Assembly: GCF_000699445.3 (NCBI RefSeq)
Contig: NC_067200.1
Span: 4,170,950-4,234,949 of the forward strand
DNA length: 64,000 nt
Direction: 5' to 3'
From: Schistosoma haematobium
Lineage: Eukaryota > Platyhelminthes > Trematoda > Strigeidida > Schistosomatidae
The translations under genes were made by a program, and so were the position numbers. Positions within the stretch are counted from its first letter, which is position 1. Every line of letters begins with the position of its first letter. A model generated the notes under the pieces. That model was given only the letters and a program-made list of their open reading frames with translations. It made no database searches and was not told the DNA's origin. Shown one piece after another: positions 13,401-22,090 of the stretch.

Positions 13401-16400
13401 CTTTGTGCATTGATTATTATCTACTAGGACTATTTGATACCAACTATTTTTCTAATACTTTACTGCCCCCCTCCGGGTAAACTCAAGGAAGCTTTAAGAA
13501 GTTCGGAACTAGCCGAAGATATTCCATCCGATCATCTTTTGGAAGGATATTCCAGAATCTTGACGTGTAGTTCTCTTTTAACTTGCAAACACTTTACTAC
13601 TCTGTGATGTCTTTTCTCGTGTTTTTTTTCACTCCACTCTTTTATGATATTTGCTTTATCTCAATTTCCTGACTATTTCTTACTACTTATAGTTATGTTG
13701 TGTTTTTCCAACCTTGTTATCTTTCATCTTCGGAATTTTACTGCTATCTGTTATACGATGTGATATAGTGAAGGCGATGGTGATGATGATAATTATGTTG
13801 TGGATTAATGACGGATTTGTTTGTGTTTTCGATATATTTACTAAATTATCATCACCGATTACCACGACGCGCAATATTGATTAGTATTGGGGATGGTTGG
13901 AAGAAAGTTAGGGGCGACCAAACCAAAACGTGTCATCAGTGCTTGAAGTCACTAACTTCTAGTCTGAACCATGTTGGTAGATGCAGACTATCTGGTTGGG
14001 GTTTGCGTGACTATCGTAACCAATGGTTAGAAACTGTGGGTGACATGGCTCAGAATCGATCACAATGATGTAGGTGTATACACTCACTATCTGCCCATAA
14101 ACCGTGAGATCAAAATTGTTTTATACCTTTCTTTCTACGAATTAATTCTTTCTTCCTGTACTATATCCTTATATGCAATCTTTCTTTTATATATAACCAC
14201 CATTGAATTAAGTACTTCTATGAATTTGGTGTTTATCTTGTTGTGGTAATGAAGTATGGCAATTTGAACTGATGCATATATGTGCCTGACCCTACCTTGT
14301 AGCTGACTGACTGACTAACTGATCTTTACGTGTGGATTTTTTTTACATTGATTTACTTCTAAATAAAACATTAAAATATTGAGTCGGTAATGAGTCTTCT
14401 CTTTATAGTGATGTATATAACCTACTGACTAACGGAGTTTTAGATAAACGTGCAGAATGATAATGAGAGCTTTACAACTAAATCCCGTGACACAGAAAAC
14501 ATGACACCACCGAAAGTATCCACCTGAGTTGCAAACCTGTATCATATTTATATATACAACCTACTGATTAACGGGTTTTATTAACTTTTACAAGTAGTAC
14601 ACTTATTATTACATCAGTAGGTGGTGTGTATTCTAGCGCTTTCTAAATTTATTAGTTTATACATACTAGTGTATATGTTAGTGATGTGTATTGTATTGTA
14701 TAAATGAAAAGAAAAAAAACAGAGAGAATTTTCTATATTTAGGCTTTAATTATCAAGTAGGTTTTGTTCAGAAATGTATATGGGTATTTATATACAGACT
14801 TTATTTATCTTGACATGTTCTTCGTTATTTGGTCCACCAGGGTGCTTGGTACCTGTGTGGTTGTGCCACAGGATTGAGCTGTAATATTCAGATTGTAGCG
14901 TTAAAGCTTATACGGTGTCTGATTCCCCTGCTAAACGGGGTTGAGCTGTACTGTTTGGGTTGTCACGTGAAAGTCCGGATGGTGTCTGGTTCTCCTGAAA
15001 ACCAATGTAAAATTACCCTGGCCCACAAGGGTATATTATATAACTGTTCTTCGTTATTATTATTATTTTATAACTTCTTGGTATATTGAACCATTTATCA
15101 CGTACCAGTATTGTTTACACTTAAATCCATAATTTATTTACATCTTTTATTGATAGATAGATATATAATTCTGTTAATTTCTCTCAGTGTGATTATAAAG
15201 TACCTTCTACTTGAAATGTTTTAAATTGAGATCAACTAATAGGCAACGACGGGAGATTGTAATATTGTAAGATTTCGGACAATCATTGTATAATTTAGGT
15301 TGTCTAATTTAGATAAATCACAGCTAGTAGAAAGAATTAAATTAATCTAGGATAAAGAAGAGTTTATTTTTGAATTGTGTTATCGAAGTTATATGACTAT
15401 TGATATATGGTGTTTTTGGATACAAGGTAGTTGTCTTTAATATATCTGTTAAATTTTATTGATTGGAGACGAACAAGGAAGTTAAATTATATGGTTGTGT
15501 CATTTCGTTTACTTATATGCGTGTTAAGTCAGATTGGACTATGAAGCTGAGTGACACGGGGTCGAATCCGTCAGGGACCATCAGTTCCCACAAGATTACA
15601 GATACACCTTGCTGACGAGTGCCAAGTAGCACGAAACCTAGGTCCAGGGTTTCCTGTTGACTACCTCCAACCACTATCTTATCTCAACATAGTGCACGCA
15701 ATGTCGAGTTACCTGGGCTAGTGGCCACATTGCAACTTGGTTGATAGGATCCAATCTACACCAAGAAGGACCTGACATACATGACATTGATCACTTCCCA
15801 ATGATCAGTCGATTGTAAAGATTGGATTCTAATTATAAATTTGAACAGTGATTTACTTAGAGTTCTTGTGACCGAGTTTGTCGTTGCTAGTTGCATTGAT
15901 TTACATTGTTCAATCGGACCATTGTAATCTACTGAGTTGTGAAAAGCGGTTACGTATTCTTCATTAATATAATCGGTTTTTAGTAATAATTCAATTATAA
16001 TATTAAATCTCAAGCGTTATCTACTTCGATTTAGACAAACGGATAATGGTATAGAAAGTCCCCCACACGAAATGTGTAACCCAAAGTTGAGTAAATATGA
16101 TTGCAGTTTGTAAATTAATTACATCGATATTTATTTACTACTTATTTAAACATGTAAACATTGGTCCAAGGAGGCACAAAATATATCCTCGCAACACAAA
16201 CCATTTGATTCGTGTGAGGGCTGGAATTCTGTTCAGGCGCTCAAACTTAAGCACGTGGTTTTCCCAGGAAGCCGCTCCTCGAGCCCTTGACGTAGAGGTC
16301 TAATCCACAAGGCAGTGGAGGAACGTCGGGGGATGCAGTCTTATAGTAGCCGGTAGATTCATACGCCTTCTGTTTCCTCAGGATCTTGGAGCCGATGTGT

Positions 16401-17744
16401 ACCATTGGTTTGGAATCACGGTCTTCCAATTCCCTTAGGTGGATCCCCTGTATTCACCAAACCGTTGAAAGCACCGGACATTTGCTTTCCATTCTCTGAA
16501 TTTCGTAAACAACACTTCACTGCGAGTAGGCAGTGAGTAGGACTTCCCTTGCAGTGGCTGCATACACGTGGCCACTTGAATGAGAGTATTTTGAAAGGGG
16601 GAGCAAAATCTCGCCACCGTCAACCAGGGGATTTGGGGGTCACTGATATTTAGCAGTATATTTTTTAGATTGTTAGTTGATTAAAAGAGTGACAATGAAT
16701 CTGATACAATGAACCAATCAAAAGCCTTCCAACGATAAGTGCATGTTATTGGCCAAGAAATGATTTCATTTTCTAAGGTATATATATATAATTCTCTTTA
16801 GCTCAATAAACTTGCGTATAAGAACTCTTGAACATCATTATCAAACTCGGATACCACGCGTCGTAAATGACGTAAAATCGAACATACATGTACATCGTTC
16901 CAATTTTTCACACCACATCAGCAAGTTTGAATGTAAACAATATGATTTTAATGCAGTGAACTCTTGGAATAAAAAGGACGTAGTATTATTTTAAAACCAA
17001 GAATCTAGTGAAGACGAAAAGCCAGTATATCTTCGCCAATACTACCGATTATAAGTTAATGTCATCTAATATTTTCAACGATTGGTTACAATACTCTCAC
17101 AAACTCCAACTAGGTGGTGTGCGTATGTCAACTTATCTCAATCAATAATTTCACTGGCTGATGCTTTTATCTTTCTTTGATCACCCCTAAGTTTATTCCT
17201 ATACCGGCGAATGTCGCGTATCAAGGTAGACCATGGTTGGGCATGGGTAAAACATGTTTTAACCACTTCAGTCAACATATACATAATGACATCTTTTTTA
17301 AGAAGTGAACGTAGAAAACTTTTTAAGCCATATTTCATTCTCCTTTATTACTTCCCTTTTTTTCTTTGCCCTTAGCGTGGTTGTATGCCATATGCTGTAA
17401 CAAATGATATAGGTTTACAAGAATGTCTTTCACCCGATATTGACTATCCAAATATTATATCCAATGGACATGTAACCACTGATGAAGAAGATGACGATGA
17501 CAAAGACAATCATAATAATGATATGAATGACATAGACAGAAAAGAAGAAGTATCTAAAATAAAATCAAGTTCACTTCAATTACAATTATTACAATCACAT
17601 CCACAAATGAATATAAATGATACATTGGATTCATCTATGATAACTAAACAACTTAATCTAATGGAATTATCTTTAATTGAAAATCACATGGAAATATCCA
17701 CTGCTGAAATAGCATCACCTGAAATTTATATTAGTACTGTATAA
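7365..17744 (+). CDS. Ankyrin-repeat protein gene (seven exons, about 418 residues)
   Basis: Seven exons at 7365-7478, 7511-7606, 7646-7843, 9191-9472, 9841-9939, 11755-11853 and 17376-17744 join in phase 0 at every junction, each with GT/AG borders. The product holds five to six ankyrin repeats with 33-residue spacing: GVDVN to GADVN and GADVN to GVNVD are each exactly 33 residues, and exons 5 and 6 each encode one full repeat of 99 nt. Exon 4 inserts a degenerate repeat (NGRIPLHELC) plus a Ser/Thr/Asn-rich linker. Exon 7 is a non-ankyrin acidic tail (DEEDDDDKD). Ankyrin proteins bind partner proteins; the partner cannot be told from this sequence. The start ATG at 7365 is the first in the exon-1 frame after a stop at 7311; an upstream exon is possible. 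Introns enlarge towards the 3' end and the large ones are full of repeats. Extra phase-0 exons could be hidden in introns 5 and 6. Confidence 0.82.
7479..7510 (+). other. 32-bp micro-intron
   Basis: The stretch begins GTACGT and ends TTGTCTAG. Removing it restores exact 33-residue ankyrin spacing. Very short 5' introns are known in schistosome genes. Confidence 0.8.
7511..7606 (+). CDS. Ankyrin gene exon 2
   Basis: The frame YECYPIHVCSQGKPSILQMV followed by IRAGADVNALDS matches the ankyrin consensus (P-I-H for PLH, then a helix, then GADVN). The acceptor is CTAG before 7511 and the donor is GTAAGT at 7607. The intron before it is only 32 bp. Confidence 0.85.
7607..7645 (+). other. 39-bp micro-intron
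   Basis: It begins GTAAGT and ends TTCTAG. The joined codons give ALDSAGNTALHH, a continuous repeat boundary. Confidence 0.85.
7646..7843 (+). CDS. Ankyrin gene exon 3
   Basis: It encodes two repeats: AGNTALHHAAMSGNEINTQM with LLSAGVNVD, then NGWTPLFNAVYWNHPSIAEM with LLANGSSPF. TALHHAA and TPLFNAV are the repeat starts. The acceptor is TTCTAG, the donor GTATTA at 7844, and the preceding intron is 39 bp. Confidence 0.88.
8790..9080 (-). repeat. Beta-family tRNA-headed hammerhead repeat (intron 3 of ankyrin gene)
   Basis: Read on the minus strand, a tRNA-like head (A-box-like GGCTCAGTGG, B-box GGGTTCGAATCTC) is followed by a hammerhead at 8897-8852. Stem I GCACUG/CAGUGC is perfect and stem II is GUCC/GGAC. 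The core has GAAG in place of GAAA and U in place of C17, so self-cleavage is probably weak or lost. It is antisense to the host gene. Confidence 0.85.
9191..9472 (+). CDS. Ankyrin gene exon 4
   Basis: It encodes NGRIPLHELCRTKSKDSVRI and then a polar linker rich in Thr, Asn and Asp, ending DLDSE. Acceptor CTGTAG, donor GTAAGT at 9473, length 282 nt (94 codons). The start reads as a degenerate ankyrin repeat, and the remainder is low-complexity and likely a flexible insertion between repeats. Confidence 0.8.
9841..9939 (+). CDS. Ankyrin gene exon 5 (one complete repeat)
   Basis: Ninety-nine nucleotides encode ADFTPLLFACYHGHLELVKA followed by LLDRGVNVSVTDK, a textbook ankyrin repeat (TPL, GHLE, LLxxGVNV). 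The acceptor is TTTTCAG and the donor GTAACA at 9940. Confidence 0.92.
10376..10930. repeat. GC-richer block, probably a dispersed repeat
   Basis: This part of ankyrin intron 5 is clearly richer in G and C than its flanks, with sharp edges. Open frames here have no recognisable similarity. Composition suggests an inserted element such as a retrotransposon 5' region; I cannot name it. Confidence 0.35.
11755..11853 (+). CDS. Ankyrin gene exon 6 (one complete repeat)
   Basis: Ninety-nine nucleotides encode NHWTALHWAAQQCHADIVEV followed by LLDYGASIYAKDL. TALHWAA and IVEVLLDYGA are diagnostic. The acceptor is TTACTAG and the donor GTATGT at 11854. Confidence 0.92.
11930..12175 (+). repeat. Gamma-family repeat, decayed copy
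   Basis: The sequence is similar over about 240 bp to 15595-15850, including TTGCAACTTG and the segment around ACTGGTCACTGC. CTGACGA at 11941-11947 is retained, but the stem II and GAAA positions are scrambled, so the ribozyme is dead in this copy. It lies in sense orientation in ankyrin intron 6. Confidence 0.6.
12176..13845. other. Intronic sequence, nothing recognised
   Basis: Part of ankyrin intron 6. No exon-like ankyrin frame and no nameable repeat was found. Confidence 0.4.
13850..14323 (+). mobile_element. RTE LINE 3' end (5'-truncated)
   Basis: It starts in the RT C-terminal domain (PRRAILISIGDGWKKVRGDQT, then HVGRCRLSGWGLRDYRNQWL), continues through the shared 3' UTR and ends with a TGAC tandem tail (GCTGACTGACTGACTAACTG). 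It is inserted in ankyrin intron 6 in the sense orientation. Confidence 0.85.
14870..15005. repeat. Two-unit tandem repeat of about 68 bp
   Basis: ATTGAGCTGTAATATTCAG starts one unit and GTTGAGCTGTACTGTTTGG starts the next. Both units carry GGTGTCTG followed by CCCTG or TCCTG. A TTATTATTATT tail follows at about 15053. This could be a retroelement 3' end, but no coding evidence supports that. Confidence 0.5.
15500..15855 (+). repeat. Gamma-family tRNA-like hammerhead repeat
   Basis: A B-box-like GGTCGAATCC (15560-15569) precedes a hammerhead at 15606-15650. The family is shared with 11930-12175. It lies in the sense strand of ankyrin intron 6. The A-box is not clear, so the tRNA origin of the head is less certain than for alpha and beta. 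Confidence 0.7.
15606..15650 (+). ncRNA. Hammerhead ribozyme, gamma type, intact core
   Basis: Stem I ACCUUG pairs with CAGGGU (one U-G). The core CUGACGA is at 15612-15618. Stem II is GUGC/GCAC with loop CAAGUA. GAAA is at 15633-15636. Stem III is CC/GG closing a two-base loop, with U at 15643 and the cleavage base C at 15644. All invariant bases are present. Stem II differs from the GUCC/GGAC of the other families by a paired change, which supports structure. Predicted cleavage is between 15644 and 15645. Confidence 0.82.
16130..16640 (-). repeat. Delta-family interspersed repeat (A-rich tail)
   Basis: Read on the minus strand it is similar to 45640-46085: the segment CCAATGGTACACATCGGCTC then CCTGAGG, CCACTGCCTTGTGGATTAGA, and a 3' end GTTTACATGTTTAAATAA. 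Further copies are at 58440-58985 and 63485-63715. A terminal A-rich tail suggests retroposition. No RT is encoded and the class is unknown to me. Confidence 0.7.
16911..17114 (+). repeat. 200-bp repeat also present in the gene's 3' flank
   Basis: From CACCACATCA to ACTCCAACTAGG this matches 17862-18065 with only scattered differences. It lies just upstream of the terminal exon of the ankyrin gene. Confidence 0.85.
17376..17744 (+). CDS. Ankyrin gene terminal exon
   Basis: After CCCTTAG the frame RGCMPYAVTNDIGLQECL continues to a TAA at 17742. The end of an ankyrin hairpin (RGCMPYA) is followed by an acidic run (DEEDDDDKD) and an Asn/Ser/Leu-rich tail. A poly(A) signal AATAAA lies at 17756, only 12 nt past the stop. 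The exon follows a 5.5-kb intron; phase 0 agrees with exon 6. Confidence 0.75.
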   Translation, partial: RGCMPYAVTNDIGLQECLSPDIDYPNIISNGHVTTDEEDDDDKDNHNNDMNDIDRKEEVSKIKSSSLQLQLLQSHPQMNINDTLDSSMITKQLNLMELSLIENHMEISTAEIASPEIYISTV

Positions 17745-17749
17745 TTATA

Positions 17750-18170
17750 GGCAATAATAAATGAAAAGAAAACAAATTCTAATTCCTTTTAGCTTCTTTC
17801 TTTCTCTCTTATCCAGATTGTTTGTATTATTGCCTTAAACAATGTCAACTTGTTCTATTCCCACCACATCAACAAGTTTGAATGTAAACAATTTGATTTT
17901 AATGCAGTGAATTTGTGGAATAAAAAGGACATAGTATTATTTTAAAACCAAGAATCTGGTGAAGACGAAAAGCCAGTATATCTTCTTTAATACTACCGAT
18001 TATAAGTTAATGTCATCCAATATTTTCAACCATTGGTTACAATACTCTCACAGACTCCAACCAGGCAATAATAAATGAAAAGAAAACAAATTCTAATTCC
18101 TTTTAGCTTCTTTCTTTCTCTCTTATCCAGATTGTTTGTATTATTGCCTTAAACAATGTCAACTTGTTCT
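17750..18170 (+). repeat. A-B-A duplication downstream of the ankyrin gene
   Basis: Segment A (17750-17856, about 107 bp including the AATAAA at 17756) recurs at 18064-18170 with an AATAAA at 18070. Between them lies B (17862-18065), a copy of intronic 16911-17114. The arrangement looks like insertion of B with a long target duplication, or a recombination at the shared AGG. It gives the gene two equal poly(A) regions. Confidence 0.85.
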
Positions 18171-19777
18171 CTATTCTATTATTTTTTTCTTATAAAAAAA
18201 ATGGCACTACTCATGACTGAACCATTGACAAATTTGTATTGGAACTGCATATTCAAAGAACATCCTCACATTATGATTATTATTATTATTGAATAGTCAT
18301 ATTGTGAATGATCATTTAGGAATTTTAGTGTAAACAGTTATACTTATTTTTAAACTGCTAGGTTTCTTCTCTTTTTTCTTACGTAAATGTATAGTCTGGT
18401 TTAAAGCTTTAAAACTTGTTGTATCTACTATGAATGAGAACATATACAATTGGCATAAAATTCAATGAATCTAATATAATGTTTACTAATACGATTATAT
18501 TTATAGCTTATACGAAGAGAATACATCGATGCATTGCTCCTCTTTTCTTCTTTCATTCTTCCTAAATCTTTTCTCAATTTGTCACATACTTTCTTCACAT
18601 GTCCTACATATTTTGTTGTTGTTGTTGTTGTTCATTTTGATTTAAAACCATATTTTAATTTGACATTTTGATGTGATAATTTATTCTCATGTATGATGAA
18701 GTATACAATTGCCAAGTTTTCACTTTTATTTAAAGAAGTAAGTGTTCGTTCTATTGTTAATTGATATAGTTTACTTCGATTTTCATATATCCTTAATTAA
18801 AAGCACGTTCTATGTTTCTTATGACTGAAGCCAATTGAAGTTGAATAGAGTTCCTAGTTTCTAAATATATCTATTCCTGTTTGTTAGTCGATGAATCTAG
18901 GTGGTGTCCCATCAACTAACGTTAAGTTTAACATCTACTAAGTACCTGTAAATTTTTGAAAATAGTATTTATAATTGCTGATATTTGATGAGAGAAGCCT
19001 TTTCATTATATACACAGGTAAAAATATCTAGATTGCAGAAGCATGGTAACCCGTCTTGTAATATTATGGGGAATATTAAGGGAGAGCAAGTTTTACTGAT
19101 TATAAATCTTACACATGGGGATTTAGTCTTAATAGAGAATAAAAAATTTTTTCACCACTCCTTATCTCCGATGGACAAAACCATCATTTAGCCTGATAAG
19201 TAGGTCACTTTTTATGTCATCAAATAACTAAGGGTATAGTACATGCATGGTGAAGAGTAAGACACATTTGTGGTGGGCGACTTCGAAAGTCTGAGAAATA
19301 AAATCATCAAAGAGGTTCATGCTTTTCTATTTCAGTTTCACCCCAGAATAATACATTTAACCAGATGCCTTAAAAGAAACAAAGTTCCAATGGTGATGGT
19401 TAACCTCCGCCAAGTTAAGCAATAGCATATAATCACATTATACACTCATAGTCCGATCTACATGTTTCATTTGTCTTTATTTGGATGTCAAGCTACCCTC
19501 AAAAGACATTAGTCGATATTGTTGTTGCTTTCTTTTTAGTACGAGTTCCAGTCTTAGTATAAAGTTATTCCATGATAATTTTGGTCCAAATACTCTTACG
19601 AGTACTTTTGATGTTCAATCCAAACTGGGTGGCTCTTTAACGATTTCTTACGCTGATGTGTAAAAATCTGTTAAGCTACCCGAGGTCATTAGTGACATAA
19701 TACATCACAGCTATATTTTAATGACCCGTTCGTATTGTACCAGTCAAATTAACATAACTTCTATCGTAATCGGGTAC
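18171..19777. other. Intergenic, nothing recognised
   Basis: AT-rich. A short TTG tandem is at about 18613-18632. No supported gene. Confidence 0.4.
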
Positions 19778-22090
19778 AGTCAGCTACGACATAGGACCAG
19801 GCACATATGTGCATCAGTCCAAGTTGCCATACCTCATTACTACAACAAGATAAACAGCAAATTCATAGAAATACTTAATTCAATAGTGGTTATATATAAA
19901 AGAAAGATTGCACAGGGAGAAATAATTAGTTCGTAGAAAGAAAGATATAAAATAATTTTAATCTCACGGTTTATGGGCAGACAATGAGTGTATATACCTA
20001 CGTCACTATGATCGATTTTGAGCCATGTTACCCACAGTCTCCAACCATGGGTTACGATAGTCAAGCGGACCCCAACCAGATAGTCTGCATCTACCAACAT
20101 GGCTCAGACTAGAAGTTAGTGACTTCAAGTACTGATGACACGCTTTGGTTTGGCCGCTCCTAACTTTCTTCCAACCATCCCCAACATCGGTTAGCATTGC
20201 GCGTCGTGGTAATCTGTGTTCAGGCATATGCAACACATGGTCCAACCACCTCAGTCGATGAAGATTCACAACCTCATCAACTGATTTCACATCATCCCCT
20301 AATACCCTGCGTCTAACCTCACTATTACTTATCCTGTGATCCTAGCAGATGCGAGCAATATTTCTAGGACATCTGTCATCAAATACTAGTAGCTTACGAG
20401 TATCTTCTACTCTTAATGACCGTTTCTCAGCCATAAAGTAGAACAGAACGAACTACTGCGCAGTATATTCGTCTCTTAATTGACAGATGGATACCTCACC
20501 TTCGTCGTATGTGACGTAATTTGGCAAAAACCAAACGAGCTATCTGAATCAGTGCAAAGATTTTGTCAGACACCAACCAATTAGGGCTGATCAGATAAGT
20601 GAGCTTGTTGACGCGTTCGACTTCTTCACTCCCTATCCTTAGTTCAGGTGTTGACACAGGCCAGTCCTGAAGAAACTACTTGTATTTAGAGGGGGAAAAC
20701 ACATTTCAAACTTCTTGGCATTGTTGCTCAGTGCTACCAAAAGACTGAATTTTATCAACATCTTCACCAAACAGGACTATGTCATCTTGGACCTCGTGGT
20801 ACGAGATCAATGCCCGAGAATTCAGTGGACGAGAACGCCTAGAGTCAGCCTAATTTTCTCGTGTTTGCATTTCACCACTCTTACTTAGGCGCCTGATTAT
20901 TATTGAGGCTAGTATTTTAGATGCTATATTAGTTAAACTAATCCCTCTATGGTTATCACAGGATGATTTTGACCCCTTCTTATATATTGGGACAATCAGT
21001 TATTGCGACCAGTCAGATGTGATTACGTCCAACTCCCAGATTTTAGTTAAAATATTAGTCCACCTAGTCGCTAAAACTGAACCAGCCTACGTAAAGACCT
21101 CTGGGGCCAATCCATATGAACCAGCTGCTCTTCCTCGTTTCAGATTAGCTATAAACTTCTGGACTTCAGATAGAGTCGGAGGACCTACTTCAATGTTCCA
21201 TTCACGCTGTCTGAGAATGGTGGGTAGTTGTAGAGTAGCTGAAGGTAAGTTGAACTGCCCCTCAAAGTGTTTCGCCATCTTTCTAAACGTCTAGGCTGAG
21301 AGCAGACATGTGTCATCTTTTCCCGAGATAGTCTCACACTTGACTTATTAATTCCAGTTTCTTTCATTAGTGTGAAAAGCTGTCGGGTGTCACATACAGC
21401 CCCCGCGTTTTCCATCTCTTTTGTTTTCGCTGCTCACCACTGCTCACGGTCGTTCCTTAGACTTTTGTTTAACCTAGATCTGATTTGCTTTCGCTCTTCA
21501 CCGTGTTCAGAGCCTGATGGGATGAGTTTACTAGAACTCATCAGTGAACTAGACTTAGAAGAAATCCATTGGTGTTTTGTGACCCTTTATTATAAATCAC
21601 AAATAGATGTCACTGCTGTTTGTATATCTTTCCAAGCAACATCTGGATAAGCCTCATTTTTAGAACTATTTAAGTGTGACCTCAGCTTTTCCTGGAATCT
21701 ATTTTTGGCTTCCTCGTTACTGGGTTCGATTCTATGTCTTATTAAAGTGGTTTTTCTGCGTCCAGTGAAGCGCAAGCAAACGCGTGCTCGTATTAGAGCA
21801 TGATCGGAGTCCAGACAGGTATTCCAGAATGAGTGACAGTCCTCTGTCGACCCTTTCTAAAGACGAATAATGGTAATATGGTCTATTTGAGTCCATCGTT
21901 GGTTTGGTTATCTTTAAATTCGTTCCTGGACAGTAAAATAGCTTTAAAGATGACAGGATAAATATCATTTTTATTCGTTCAGATTTACCGGAATACAATA
22001 TTTTAGAATTCGCCATAGCTCTTAAAAAAGGCGCAACAACATTATTATTATGTATCTTAATCGCCTTCAAACAATAGTCTGTGAAACGCA
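19778..22090 (-). mobile_element. RTE LINE, nearly from endonuclease to 3' end, heavily decayed
   Basis: On the minus strand: endonuclease end (QIDHITIIRL, then CLDSDHALIRARVCLRFTGR at about 21895-21760), linker, RT start (WNIEVGPPTLSEVQKFIANL, KRGRAAGSYGLAPE at about 21215-21090), palm remnants with DDIVLFGED (about 20790-20770), C-terminal domain (VNLHRLRWLDHVLHMPEHRL) and the common 3' end at 19778-19850. Many stops and a deletion around the QG/YADD region make it non-functional. It has the same 3' UTR as the copies at 13.85 and 46.7 kb. Confidence 0.82.

Noticed and set aside
16812..16994. 60-residue open frame in the ankyrin intron
   Set aside because: It overlaps the duplicated 200-bp repeat; I considered a Penelope endonuclease tail but could not find the GIY-YIG residues.
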